Assembly (NCBI RefSeq): GCF_003595175.1 | Contig: NZ_CP032419.1 | Coordinates: 4,340,001-4,404,000, forward strand | Source: Pseudomonas cavernae | Lineage (GTDB): Bacteria; Pseudomonadota; Gammaproteobacteria; Pseudomonadales; Pseudomonadaceae | DNA: 64,000 bases | Direction of reading: 5' to 3' | Shown: positions 1 through 8,662 of the stretch, one piece after another | Layout: each line of letters starts with the position of its first letter | Position numbering within the stretch: position 1 is the stretch's first letter | Notes under the pieces: generated by a model | What the model was told of the DNA's origin: nothing | Seen by the model: only the letters and a program-made list of their open reading frames with translations | Database searches by the model: none | Position numbers and translations under genes: made by a program

Positions 1-27
1 GCTGTAGCGTTGGATGTCTTTGTTCAT
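1..27 (-). CDS. fdoI: Formate dehydrogenase cytochrome b556 (gamma) subunit, N-terminal 9 codons only
   Basis: The reverse strand starts ATG at 27 and reads MNKDIQRYS before the window ends. A GGAGT-like ribosome site lies a few bases upstream (about 31–38). It sits directly downstream of the iron-sulfur subunit gene, where the membrane cytochrome b subunit that takes electrons to quinone is expected in this family. Only nine residues are visible, so the call rests mainly on operon position and on the match of this N-terminus to what I remember of FdnI/FdoI proteins. The gap to fdoH holds a CTCTCCC-type repeat. Confidence 0.7.
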
Positions 28-58
28 CGTCGACTCCTGAACTCGCTCGATGCCCGAG

Positions 59-106
59 TCTCCCCTCTCCCGCTTGTGGACGAGGGGCCGGGGGGAGAGG
101 GCGCTA
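59..106. repeat. CTCTCCC palindrome between fdoH and fdoI
   Basis: CCCCTCTCCCGCTTGTGG begins a stem-loop that closes with GGGGCCGGGGGGAGAGGG. It is the right-end type of the composite repeat also seen at 14161–14917, 19984–20076, 47501–47556 and 51163–51302. It lies inside the formate dehydrogenase operon, where it could affect mRNA stability between subunit genes. Confidence 0.7.
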
Positions 107-120
107 ACGCGCCAGCCTCG

Positions 121-1053
121 TTACTGCGGCGCTTTGGGGTCATAGCTGTGCACCGCTGGGTCGACCTGATGCACCGCCGACTCGCCGATCACCTGCGGCC
201 GCTCGTCCTCCTCGACCACGTTGCGGCCGACCCGCACGTAGTGGAAGAAGCCGAACAGCGCCACCAGGCCCATGCCCAGCAGACCCAGCGGCTTGCTCAC
301 GCCCTTCCACAGGCCGACCAGCGGGCTGATGTGCGGATCGTCCGGCAGGCCGGCGTACAGCGACGGCTGGTCGGCATGGTGCAGTACGTACATCACGTGG
401 GTGCCGCCGACGCCGGGCGGGTCGTACAGCCCGGCGTGCTCGAAGCCGCGCGACTTGAGATCCTTGATGCGCCCGTCGGCGTGCTCCTTCATGTCCTCCT
501 TGGTGCCGAAGACGATGGCGCCGGTTGGGCAGGTCTTTACGCAGGCTGGCTCCAGGCCCACGGCGACGCGGTCGGAGCACAGCGTGCACTTGTAGGCCTT
601 GTGGTCGCGCTGCGAGATGCGCGGGATGTTGAACGGGCAGCCGGTGATGCAATAGCCGCAGCCGATGCACTTGTCCTGGTCGAAGTCGACGATGCCGTTG
701 GCGTACTTGATGATAGCCCCCGGTGCTGGGCAGGCCGCCAGGCAGCCGGGCTCGGCGCAGTGCATGCAGCCGTCCTTGCGGATCAGCCATTCCAGCTTGC
801 CGGCCTCGCTCTCGTGCTCGGTGAAGCGCATCAGCGTCCACGAATCGGCGCTGAGATCCGCCGGGTTGTCGTAGGTGCCGTGGTTGTGGCCGACCTCGTC
901 ACGCAGCTCGTTCCACTCCGAGCAGGCGACCTGGCAGGCCTTGCAGCCGATGCACTTGGACACGTCGATGAGCTTGGCGACTTCGTCCATCTCGCGGATC
1001 GACGGCATCGGCGTGGTGGTGGCGGAGCGGGCAATGATGTCTTGTGTGGCCAT
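121..1053 (-). CDS. fdoH: Formate dehydrogenase iron-sulfur (beta) subunit
   Basis: 310 residues, close to the ~294–300 of E. coli FdnH/FdoH. It carries electrons from the molybdenum subunit to the membrane cytochrome b. Four ferredoxin-like cysteine clusters are visible: [11 protein letters not shown] at residues 34–44, [27 protein letters not shown] and CTLCSDRV followed by CVKTCP. A single hydrophobic segment near the C-terminus ([17 protein letters not shown]) is the expected membrane anchor. The start is 11 bases after the fdhA stop codon, so the genes are translationally close and surely co-transcribed. It has no signal peptide of its own; in this family the beta subunit is exported together with the Tat-targeted alpha subunit. 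Confidence 0.96.
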   Translation of the reverse strand: MATQDIIARSATTTPMPSIREMDEVAKLIDVSKCIGCKACQVACSEWNELRDEVGHNHGTYDNPADLSADSWTLMRFTEHESEAGKLEWLIRKDGCMHCAEPGCLAACPAPGAIIKYANGIVDFDQDKCIGCGYCITGCPFNIPRISQRDHKAYKCTLCSDRVAVGLEPACVKTCPTGAIVFGTKEDMKEHADGRIKDLKSRGFEHAGLYDPPGVGGTHVMYVLHHADQPSLYAGLPDDPHISPLVGLWKGVSKPLGLLGMGLVALFGFFHYVRVGRNVVEEDERPQVIGESAVHQVDPAVHSYDPKAPQ

Positions 1054-1064
1054 GACTCAGCTCC

Positions 1065-4000
1065 TCATGCCTTTTCCACGTTGACCAGGAACGCCTTGAA
1101 CTCCGGGGTCTGCGTGTTGCCGTCGCCGACGAAGGGGGTCAGGGTGTTGGTCAGGTAGCCGTTTTTAGCCACGCCGGTGAAGCCCCAGTGCAGCGGGATG
1201 CCGACGTGGTGCACGGTCTTGCCGTCCACCGTCAGCGCCTTCAGGCGCTTGGTCACCACCGCCACCGCCTTGATATGGCCGCGGTTGGACGACACCTTGA
1301 CCCGCTCGCCGGCGACTATGCCCAGCTCCTTGGCCAGCGCCTCGCCGATCTCGACGAACTGCTCCGGCTGGGTGATCGCCGCCAGCGGGCAGTGCTTGGT
1401 CCAGTAGTGGAAGTGCTCGGTGAGCCGGTAGCTGGTCGCCACATAGGGGAACTCGTCGGCCTTGCCGAACAGCTCCATGTCGTTCTTGAACACCCGCGCC
1501 GCCGGACTGCTGGTGGCTTGCGGCTGGTCCGGGTGCAGCGGGTTGCGGCCGATCGGCGTCTCGAACGGCTCGTAGTGCTCAGGGAACGGTCCCTCGGCCA
1601 TCTTGTCGACGGCGAAGAAGCGCGCCACGCCTTCCGGGTTCATGATGAACGGGCTCATGCCCGCCTCCGGCGGCAGGTCGGCCTTGTAGTCGGGCACGTC
1701 GGTGCCGGTCCAGGCCTTGCCGTTCCACCACACCAGGCGTTTCTTCACCGGATCCCAGGGTTGGCCCGCCGGGTCGGCCGAGGCGCGGTTGTAGAGAATC
1801 CGCCGATTCGCCGGCCAGGCCCAGGCCCAGCCGGCGCTCTGGCCCATGGCGTAGGGGTCGGAGTTGTCGCGACGGGCCATCTGGTTGCCCAGCTGGGTCC
1901 AGCAGCCGGCGAAGATCCAGCAGCCGCTGGCGGTGCTGCCATCGTCACGCAGCATGGCGAAGCCCGGCAGTTGCTCGCCGGCCTTGAGCAGCAACGCGCC
2001 GCTGGCCGGATCGACCAGATCGGCCAGCGCCTTGCCGTTGAACTCGCGGGCCAGCTCGTCGGGGCCTGGCTCGTCCGGGCGCAGGTAGGGCCAGTCGAGG
2101 CCGAGGATCGGCGCGGGGAAGGCGCCGCCTTCCTTGGCGTAGAGTTTGCGCAGGCGGTGATACAGACCGGCCATGATGGCGATGTCGGTACGCGCCTGGC
2201 CGGGCGGCTCGGCGCCCTTCCAGTGCCACTGCAGCACGCGCCCGCTGTTGACCAGCGAGCCGTCCTCCTCGGCGAAGCAACTGGTCGGCAGGCGGAACAC
2301 CGTGGTCTGGATGCTCGCCGTGTCGACCTCGTTGAACTCGCCGACGTTGCGCCAGAACTCCGAGGTATCGGTGGCCAGCGGGTCCATGATCACCAGGAAC
2401 TTGAGCTTGGCCAGCGCGGCGCTGACCTTGGCCTTGTTGGGGAAGGCGGCGATGGGGTTGAAGCCCTGGCAGAAGTAGCCGTTGACCTTGCCCTGGTACA
2501 TCAGGTCGAAGTACCTGAGCACGTCGTAGGCCGGCACGTCGAGCTTCGGCAGCCAGTCGTAGCACCAGTGGTTCTCGGCGCTGGCCGACTTGCCGAACCA
2601 GGACTTCATCAGGCTGACGTGGAACTTGCCGTAGTTCTGCCAGTAGGACATCTGCCCCGGGCGCAGCGGCTTGCTCGCGCGCTTGTCGATGTAGGTCGCG
2701 TAGTCCTGCTCGGCCTCGCCGGCCAGCGTCAGGTAGCCGGGCAGCGAGTTGGAGAGCAGGCCGAGGTCGGTCAGCCCCTGGATGTTGGAGTGACCGCGCA
2801 GGGCGTTCATGCCGCCGCCGGGCATGCCGATGTTGCCGAGCAGCAGTTGGACCATGGCGCCGGTGCGGATCATCTGCGAGCCCACCGAGTGCTGGGTCCA
2901 GCCCAGGGCGTACATGATGGTCATCACCTTGTCCGGCCGCGAGGTCTCGGCGATCTCCGCCCAGACCTTGAGCATCATGTCCTTCGGCGTGCCGCAGATG
3001 CTGCTGACCAGGTCCGGGGTGTAGCGGCTGTAGTGCTGCTTCATCAGGTTGAACACACAGCGCGGGTGGCTGAGCGTCGGGTCGACCTGGGCGAAACCAT
3101 CCGCGCCCAGCTCGTAGTTCCACGCCGATTTGTCCGGGTAGCTGCGCTTCTCGGCGTCATAGCCGTTGAACAGGCCGTCGTCGAAGCCGAAGCCTTCCTT
3201 CACGATGAACGACACGTCGGTGTAATTGCGCACGTACTCGTGCTGGATCTTGTCATTCTCCAGCAGGTAGTTGATCAGCCCGCCGAGGAAGGCGATGTCG
3301 GTGCCGGTGCGGATCGGCGCGTAGTAGTCCGCCACCGAGGCCGAGCGGGTGAAGCGCGGATCGACCACGATCAAGCGGGCGTTGTTGTGCGCCTTGGCTT
3401 CGGTGACCCACTTGAAGCCGCAGGGGTGGGCTTCGGCGGCGTTGCCGCCCATGATCAGGACCAGATCGGCATTCTTGATGTCGGTCCAGTGATTGGTCAT
3501 GGCGCCACGGCCAAACGTCGGGGCAAGACCTGCCACCGTCGGGGCGTGTCAGACACGTGCTTGGTTATCAAACCCCAGCATGCCGAGGGAACGCACCACC
3601 TTGTGGGTGATGTAGCCGGACTCGTTGCTTGATGCGGACGCCGCGAGGAAACCGGTGGTCAGCCAACGGTTGACCGTCTGGCCTTCGGCATTCCTCTCGA
3701 TGAAGTTGGCGTCGCGGTCGGCCTTCATCAGCTGGGTGATGCGGTCGAGCGCCTCGTCCCATTCGATGCGCTTCCACTGGTTGGAGCCGGGCTCGCGCAC
3801 CTCGGGGTATTTCAGGCGGTTCGGGCTGTGGATGAAGTCCAGCAGGCCGGCGCCTTTCGGGCAGAGGGTGCCGCGGTTGACCGGGTGGTCGGCGTCGCCC
3901 TCGATGTGGATGATGTTCTGCACGACGTTCTTCGCCGCGTCGCCCTGGCTGTACATGATCAGGCCGCAGCCGACCGAGCAGTAGGGGCAGGTGTTGCGCG

Positions 4001-4139
4001 TCTCGAGGGTGCGCGCCAGTTTGAAATGGCGCACCTGGTCGGCGAAGGCTGCCGGGGGTGCGACCCCCAGAGCCGCCAGGCTCGATCCTCCAAGGCCTAC
4101 GGCACAGACCCTGAAGAACTGTCGACGGTTCATGTCCAT
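1065..4139 (-). CDS. fdoG: Selenocysteine-containing formate dehydrogenase, major (alpha) subunit
   Basis: Read through an in-frame UGA at 3551–3549, the gene encodes 1024 residues, close to E. coli FdnG (1015). The upstream part ends NQARV, then UGA, then HAPTVAGLAPTFGRGAMTNH, the classic selenocysteine context; Sec is residue 197. A twin-arginine signal (MNRRQFFRV) directs export of the folded enzyme. The 4Fe-4S ligands are C51, C54, C58 and C93. The rest is the bis-MGD molybdopterin oxidoreductase fold. It oxidises formate to CO2 on the periplasmic side and passes electrons to FdoH/FdoI and quinone. The start at 4139 is preceded by AGGAG. An automatic caller will split it into two genes (3549–4139 and 1065–3536). 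selA/selB/selC must exist elsewhere; in P. aeruginosa, as I recall, selA/selB lie just beyond fdhE on this same left side. Confidence 0.96.
3517..3551 (-). promoter_or_regulatory. SECIS element directing UGA (Sec) decoding in fdoG
   Basis: Starting at the UGA (3551–3549), the mRNA folds CGG, a bulged U, GGCA, loop GGUCU, UGCC, CCG. The upper stem pairs 3534–3531 with 3525–3522; the lower stem pairs 3538–3536 with 3521–3519. The bulged U (3535) is the 17th base counted from the U of UGA, and the apical loop is GGUCU. Both agree with the E. coli fdhF/fdnG SECIS features bound by SelB. Confidence 0.9.
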
Positions 4140-4380
4140 CGTTGTTCTCCTGCATCAGGCAGTGGATATCCGGCGCGTGGCCGGATACCTCACCGAGAAA
4201 GGTTAGTCGCCCTTTAGCAATCTGCCACAGGGCGCGACGGTGAGCGGGCCGCGGATATCCCGATGGGCGCCGGCCCACCCATCGGCTATAGTCGGTCCCG
4301 GCGCTCGCCGCGCGCCCCGTCCGCGGAAAGGGCTGCGCCCAGGCTGGATGACGCCGATTTCGTCATACGACTCCCGGCCT
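4140..4380. other. Leader region upstream of fdoG
   Basis: Noncoding. It contains an 8-bp inverted repeat TATCCGGC / GCCGGATA (4167–4174 and 4180–4187) about 30–50 bases before the fdoG start; it could be a leader hairpin or a regulator site. I see no convincing sigma-70 or sigma-54 promoter and no gene. It borders the palindromic repeat at 4381–4524. Confidence 0.5.
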
Positions 4381-4524
4381 GAGAGCCCGTCCAATATCTG
4401 CTGCGCTTGGTCATGCTGCGTTGAAAACAGGCTCGGACTGCTCATTTACAACTCGTAAACTCCGCGTCCTCGCCTGTTTTCGCCTTGCCTGACCTGCGCT
4501 CGCGACGATCTTGAACAGGCTCTC
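4381..4524 (-). repeat. ~144-bp palindromic intergenic element, copy A
   Basis: It begins GAGAGCCCGTCC and ends GAACAGGCTCTC, giving terminal inverted repeats. It is homologous, in opposite orientation, to 10754–10896. The centre (TTTACAACTCGTAAACTCC on the plus strand) is nearly identical between the copies, while the flanking stem arms differ in compensating ways. MITE-like, with no coding capacity. Confidence 0.8.
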
Positions 4525-4550
4525 GCGGACAAGGCCTGCAAGGAGTTCGT

Positions 4551-5810
4551 ATGTCCGCTACTAGCCGTTTCGCCACGCCCAGCCGCGATGGCCGCATCAA
4601 CCTCGAACAGCAGCGCAAGCGCGCCAAGGAGCTGCTGCGCCGCCTCAAGCAGAATGATCCGGACGCCTGGCGCGCCATGCGCGCGCAGGGCGCCAGCTGC
4701 ACCGCAATGACTGTGCAGTTGGCCGATGCGCAATGGCTGATCGCCCGCGAACTGGGCTTCGTCAGTTGGCCCCGGCTCAAGGCCCATCTCGACGCCATCG
4801 CCTTCGCTGCCCGCCACCCGACGTTCAGCGCCGACGATGAGGCCAGCACCCTGCACCTGCGCTGTGGCAACGACATCAGCCATACCCTGCAGCTGGCCGG
4901 CTTCCAGGGCGAGTTCCAGAGCTTCATCGACCCGCTGGTGATGGGCCCGGTGCCGGACCTGCCGCTGGCGGACTATTTGGCCGTGCGTGCCGAGTTCGTC
5001 GCCGCGGCGTTCGATCTGGATGCCGCCGAGGTGCTGGCCGGCTCGCAGCGCGAATACGCCCTGCTCGGACGCCTCGCCGACTACCCGCGCGTGGTGTTGT
5101 GGTGCGAGGCGGATGCCTATGACCAGCTGTTCCTGATCCGCGTGCTGGCCGGGCTGCAGCCGCCGCCGGCGCGCCTGGAATTGATTGAGATCGACCGGGT
5201 GCCGGGGGTCGAGCGCTTCATCGGCATCGGCCAGCTGGCCCCTGACCTGCTCGCCTGGCTGTGGCCGCAGCGCCGCGTGCTCGGCGAGGACGCGCTGGAA
5301 CTGGCCCGCCGCGCCTGGAGCGCCTACAGCAGCGCCGACCCGCGCGCCTGGGCGAGCCTTGCCCATAGCCCGACGCCCGCTTTGCCGCTGTTCGGCCCGG
5401 CCCTGCGCCGGCAATTGCAGGAGTTGCCGGGCAGCCGCGACGGTCTGTCGCTGAGCGAACGCCTGAGCCTGCAGATCGTCCACGAACTGGGCGCGCCGAC
5501 CTTCGGCCAGGTGTTCGCCCACCTGATGGGTCGTCACGAACCGCTGCCCTACCTCGGCGACCTGATGTTCCACGCCCTGCTGCGCCCGCTGATCGATGCC
5601 GAGACGCCGCTGCTCTACGAGGAACAGCCTGAACTGCTCTGGCCGCAACGGCCGCTACGGCTCACCGAACTGGGCCGCCAGGTGCTGGCCGGCGAACGCT
5701 ACTGGCTGGATTGCGCGGCGCCCGAACGCTGGGTCGGCGGCCTGCGCCTGCGCGCCGGGCAACCGCACTGGGCGCTGGATGACGGCTTGCAGCCGGTGTG
5801 GCGCGCCTGA
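4551..5810 (+). CDS. DUF1835/DUF3658-type protein of unknown function
   Basis: 419 residues, no signal peptide and no membrane segment. Residues ~10–80 (LEQQRKRAKELLRRLKQNDP, then ELGFVSWPRLKAHL) form a basic helical N-terminus of a kind often fused to DUF1835. Residues ~95–230 (LHLRCGNDISHTLQLAGFQG through FVAAAFDLDAAEV) match the DUF1835 pattern, and the C-terminal half resembles DUF3658. The molecular function of the family is not established. It is a single-gene unit: fdoG is divergent and the next gene is separated by a REP-bearing gap. AAGGAG lies about 10 bases before the ATG. The family call is from memory of the pattern. Confidence 0.7.
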   Translation: MSATSRFATPSRDGRINLEQQRKRAKELLRRLKQNDPDAWRAMRAQGASCTAMTVQLADAQWLIARELGFVSWPRLKAHLDAIAFAARHPTFSADDEASTLHLRCGNDISHTLQLAGFQGEFQSFIDPLVMGPVPDLPLADYLAVRAEFVAAAFDLDAAEVLAGSQREYALLGRLADYPRVVLWCEADAYDQLFLIRVLAGLQPPPARLELIEIDRVPGVERFIGIGQLAPDLLAWLWPQRRVLGEDALELARRAWSAYSSADPRAWASLAHSPTPALPLFGPALRRQLQELPGSRDGLSLSERLSLQIVHELGAPTFGQVFAHLMGRHEPLPYLGDLMFHALLRPLIDAETPLLYEEQPELLWPQRPLRLTELGRQVLAGERYWLDCAAPERWVGGLRLRAGQPHWALDDGLQPVWRA

Positions 5811-5865
5811 CCGTAGCGTGCGCGAATCCTAGGCTGGCTGTCGCTTTTCCCAGCCACCGGCTTTG

Positions 5866-5897
5866 GGTGGCAAACACTGCGCGGTTTTCCACCCTAC
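5866..5897 (-). repeat. REP hairpin (GGTGG/CCACC flavour)
   Basis: On the reverse strand it begins GTAGGGTGGAAAACC and closes with GTTTGCCACC. It lies just downstream of the DUF1835 gene. The GTAG head is typical of RAYT-associated REPs. Confidence 0.7.
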
Positions 5898-5923
5898 GAA
5901 GCGGAGCTGATCGCCAAGTCATC

Positions 5924-5931
5924 TGTATACA
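5924..5931. promoter_or_regulatory. TGTATACA palindrome upstream of the YdcZ-family gene
   Basis: An 8-bp perfect palindrome, extended to CTGTATACAAG, about 60 bases before the start codon. It resembles the core of FCD-type GntR operators (TNGTATACNA). A related 12-bp palindrome lies upstream of the chemoreceptor gene at 10703–10714. Speculative as an operator. Confidence 0.3.
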
Positions 5932-5987
5932 AGAACGCGACCTTTTGCCGGCATACTGGCCGCCTTTTTCTGCCTGGAGATTGCCCC

Positions 5988-6437
5988 ATGCCCGCCCCTG
6001 TCTGGTGGCTGCTCGCCCTGCCCCTCGTCGCCGGCGCCTGCCTGCCCTTGCAGGCCGGGATCAATGGCCAGCTGGCCAAGCATGTGTCCAGCGTGCTGGC
6101 CGCCGGGCTGATTTCCTTCACCGTCGGCAGCCTGGCCCTGTTGCTGGTGGTGCTGGTGCAACGGGAGGCGCCGAGCTTCGGCCTGCTGCGCGGGGTGAGC
6201 TGGTGGCAATGGTGCGGCGGCTTTCTCGGCGTGTTCTTCATCGTCACCGCCGCCTTCGCCGGGCCGCGGGTCGGCGCGCTGCTGTTCATGGCGCTGGTGA
6301 TCGCCGGCCAGCTGGGCATGGCGCTGACGCTGGATCATTTCGGCTGGGCAGGGTTTCGCGAGGCACCGATCAGCGCCGGCAAGCTGCTCGGCGTACTGGC
6401 GATCGGCGTGGGGATCTGGCTGATTCGTCGCGGCTGA
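5988..6437 (+). CDS. DMT-superfamily small membrane transporter (YdcZ/DUF606 family)
   Basis: 149 residues with about five hydrophobic segments. The N-terminus MPAPVWWLLALPLVAGACL followed by QAGINGQLAKHV is the conserved opening of YdcZ (DUF606) proteins, which place a G(I/V)N.QL motif after the first helix. Members are short five-helix membrane proteins related to EamA/DMT exporters; substrates are mostly unknown. A GGAGA site precedes the ATG. Monocistronic. The promoter region holds a TGTATACA palindrome at 5924–5931. Confidence 0.85.
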   Translation: MPAPVWWLLALPLVAGACLPLQAGINGQLAKHVSSVLAAGLISFTVGSLALLLVVLVQREAPSFGLLRGVSWWQWCGGFLGVFFIVTAAFAGPRVGALLFMALVIAGQLGMALTLDHFGWAGFREAPISAGKLLGVLAIGVGIWLIRRG

Positions 6438-6529
6438 CGAACGCGGAGAGTGAACGTGGCGGCGACACGCCGCAGCGACAGCCAGAGCCCGGCTACGGGC
6501 AAGCGCCTGTAGCCGGGCTGTCAGTGGCG

Positions 6530-8233
6530 TTACATCACCACCGGTACGAACGGCGTGACGGTATCCCAGTAGTCGCAGTGGTGATCGTCGTTGAAGTCCT
6601 TCACGACAAGGCTGTCGTAGGTCATCCCGACATCACCCGGGCGGAGCTTCATCAGGCCCTGACGCTCGAGGCCCAGCCAGTTGCCGTTGGCATCGAACGG
6701 TTTCCAGCTCGGCAGGCCGCTGCCGTTGGGGTTGCCGCTCTTGATGAAGTTGGTCCAGTAGCGAACCATCTGCCCGGACATCGCCTGCTGCGCGGCATTC
6801 AAGGTAACGCTGGTGCCAAGTGCCGTGTGGCGGTTGAACAGGAACGGCAGCTCGTCGGTGTGGCCGGAGCCCAGCACGTCCGGAGTGCCCGCCGGGCCGA
6901 GCAGATCGGCGCCCATGCCGGACGGCGAGTTCGGATCGGCGAACTCGTAGCCGTAGACGGTGGTGCGCCGGTACATGCTCTTGCGCAACGTGTTGGCCGG
7001 GCAGGAGAACGTCGAGTCGCTCAGCAGCGCGCTGCCCGCTCCTGCCGGGGTGCCATAGGCAATGACCGGGTAGAGGGCGCGGAGCGCGACCCAGGTAACG
7101 CTCGGCGCCATGTTTTGCAGCACCTGGTTGTACTCGTCGCTGGTCATCCGGTGCCCGGTCACGAACTGGGCCACCGCGAACATCGGCTTGGCTTCGGCCT
7201 GGTTGGTGCCGATGATGACCGGTACCCGCTGGAAATTGCCCTTCATCAGATTGGCAGCCGGGTAATCGGGCAGCACCACCCCATCGACCACTGGCGCGAA
7301 CGGCAGCATCGTGCTGGTGCTTAGCGACAGGGCGCTCCAGGCCATGCGGCTGGCGGCCTGCACCTGGCTGGCGGGCTTGCCACGCAGGCAGTCCAGCTGT
7401 TGCCCGGCGCCGGCGGTACAGCCGAGGTTGGCGGCGAAGCGGTTGCCCTTGTCGATGGCCGTGGTGAGCGATGGAACCACCCCGCCCTCGCCCATGAAGA
7501 TCGGGCTCTCGGCGATGGCGCGCTGATACAGCCCGCTGGTCTGCGGGTTGGTCAGATGCATCAGAACGCTCATGGCGCCCGCCGACTGGCCCGCGATGGT
7601 GACATTGCCCGGATTGCCACCAAACGCCTTGGCGTTCTTCTGCACCCAGCGCAAGGCCTGCACCTGGTCCTGCAGGCCATAGTTGCCCACCGAGTGATCG
7701 GCAGACTCGTTACGCAAGGCCTCGAGAGCCAGGAAGCCGAAGGCACCCAGCCGGTAGTTGACGGAAACCACCACGACGCTCTGCTTGGCCAGTTGCGTCG
7801 CATCGTAGTGGCGCGCCGAGCCTTCCATGAAGGCGCCGCCATGAATCCACACCAGAACCGGCAGGTTGGATGCCGCCGTGGCGTTGGGCGGGGTGGTCAC
7901 GCGCACCACCAGGCAGTCCTCTTCCCCCATGTCCTGGGAAATATCCGAGCCACCCTGGGCACACACCTTGTCCGTGCCAACCGCCGGCAGCACGCCACTC
8001 CAGGGGCCGGCCGGCTGCGGCGCTTTCCAGCGCAGCGCACCGACGGGCGGCTGGGCGTAGGGGATGTTGATGAACAAGCGGGTGTCGTTGACCAGTGCAC
8101 CTTCCACCCAGCCATCGGCAGTCTGTACCTGTGGGCCGGCCTGCACGGCTCCGGCCATGGCGGCGGATAGCGAAAGCCCCGCCAGACCGGCGCACAGCCA
8201 GCGGGGGAGATTGGTTCCAAGGAGTTTCTGCAT
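6530..8233 (-). CDS. Secreted type-B carboxylesterase
   Basis: 567 residues with a clear Sec signal peptide (hydrophobic stretch at ~13–31, ending MAGAVQA). It is an alpha/beta hydrolase of the carboxylesterase/lipase (COesterase) family. Visible motifs are the oxyanion loop VLVWIHGGAFMEGSA (~126–140), EEDCLVVRV (~104–112) and nucleophile S217 in GQSAGA. The catalytic acid probably lies in GTNQAEAK (~345) and the catalytic His in GSGHTDELPF (~455). It probably hydrolyses ester substrates in the periplasm or medium; the substrate is not predictable. Monocistronic. AAGGGT precedes the start at some distance. Confidence 0.93.
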   Translation of the reverse strand: MQKLLGTNLPRWLCAGLAGLSLSAAMAGAVQAGPQVQTADGWVEGALVNDTRLFINIPYAQPPVGALRWKAPQPAGPWSGVLPAVGTDKVCAQGGSDISQDMGEEDCLVVRVTTPPNATAASNLPVLVWIHGGAFMEGSARHYDATQLAKQSVVVVSVNYRLGAFGFLALEALRNESADHSVGNYGLQDQVQALRWVQKNAKAFGGNPGNVTIAGQSAGAMSVLMHLTNPQTSGLYQRAIAESPIFMGEGGVVPSLTTAIDKGNRFAANLGCTAGAGQQLDCLRGKPASQVQAASRMAWSALSLSTSTMLPFAPVVDGVVLPDYPAANLMKGNFQRVPVIIGTNQAEAKPMFAVAQFVTGHRMTSDEYNQVLQNMAPSVTWVALRALYPVIAYGTPAGAGSALLSDSTFSCPANTLRKSMYRRTTVYGYEFADPNSPSGMGADLLGPAGTPDVLGSGHTDELPFLFNRHTALGTSVTLNAAQQAMSGQMVRYWTNFIKSGNPNGSGLPSWKPFDANGNWLGLERQGLMKLRPGDVGMTYDSLVVKDFNDDHHCDYWDTVTPFVPVVM

Positions 8234-8662
8234 GACGTGTCACCCTTATGTTTATTCTCTGCGGCGGCCGGCCTCAGTGGCCCGGTAGCGGAACCGCGAT
8301 GCAACGGCAGGGGACAGCGGACTCCCAATCGCGGGGCGCCAGTACATTCAAGCCGGAGCGGCGCGTCGATGCCCCCGAGGGGGTATTCGTGCCCCGCCGC
8401 CGGATTGACCAGCTAGGCCACGGGCCCGCACGATAGCGACCATAATCCGACTTATCGGTCACAAAACGCACCGAAATACCACTTTCAGGCTATGTCTTGG
8501 GCAGCCCGCAAAATGCGCAGCCGTTCTCGGTCTCGCGCGCCATGGCGCAGGCAGATTCCGACGGACGGCGACATGCGCGCCGCGAATCACCGCTCCAGGC
8601 GCCTCCAGCCGCGAGCGGCGGCAGCTGTTCCGCACGCACGGGCGAGCAGCAGGGTAAAGGCG
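8234..8662. other. 429-bp gap without a recognised gene
   Basis: It lies between the esterase start and the chemoreceptor stop. No open frame shows recognisable motifs, and I find no tRNA fold, REP or T-tracted terminator. Part of it should be the esterase promoter region. Confidence 0.4.

Noticed and set aside
3537..3551. Possible frameshift or nonsense mutation in fdoG
   Set aside because: The reading frame does not change, the stop is UGA at the known Sec position, and a SECIS follows immediately.
1188..3632. Long plus-strand open frame (~814 codons) opposite fdoG
   Set aside because: It lies exactly antisense to the conserved formate dehydrogenase gene, has Ala/Arg/Gly-rich low-complexity sequence and no motifs. 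Long mirror frames are expected at this GC content.
4217..4232. Sigma-54-like TGGCAGATTGC upstream of fdoG on the minus strand
   Set aside because: The GG-to-GC spacing is four bases too short for RpoN.
8320..8440. GC-rich region with tRNA-like look on the minus strand
   Set aside because: No cloverleaf with matching acceptor stem and TTCRA loop could be formed.
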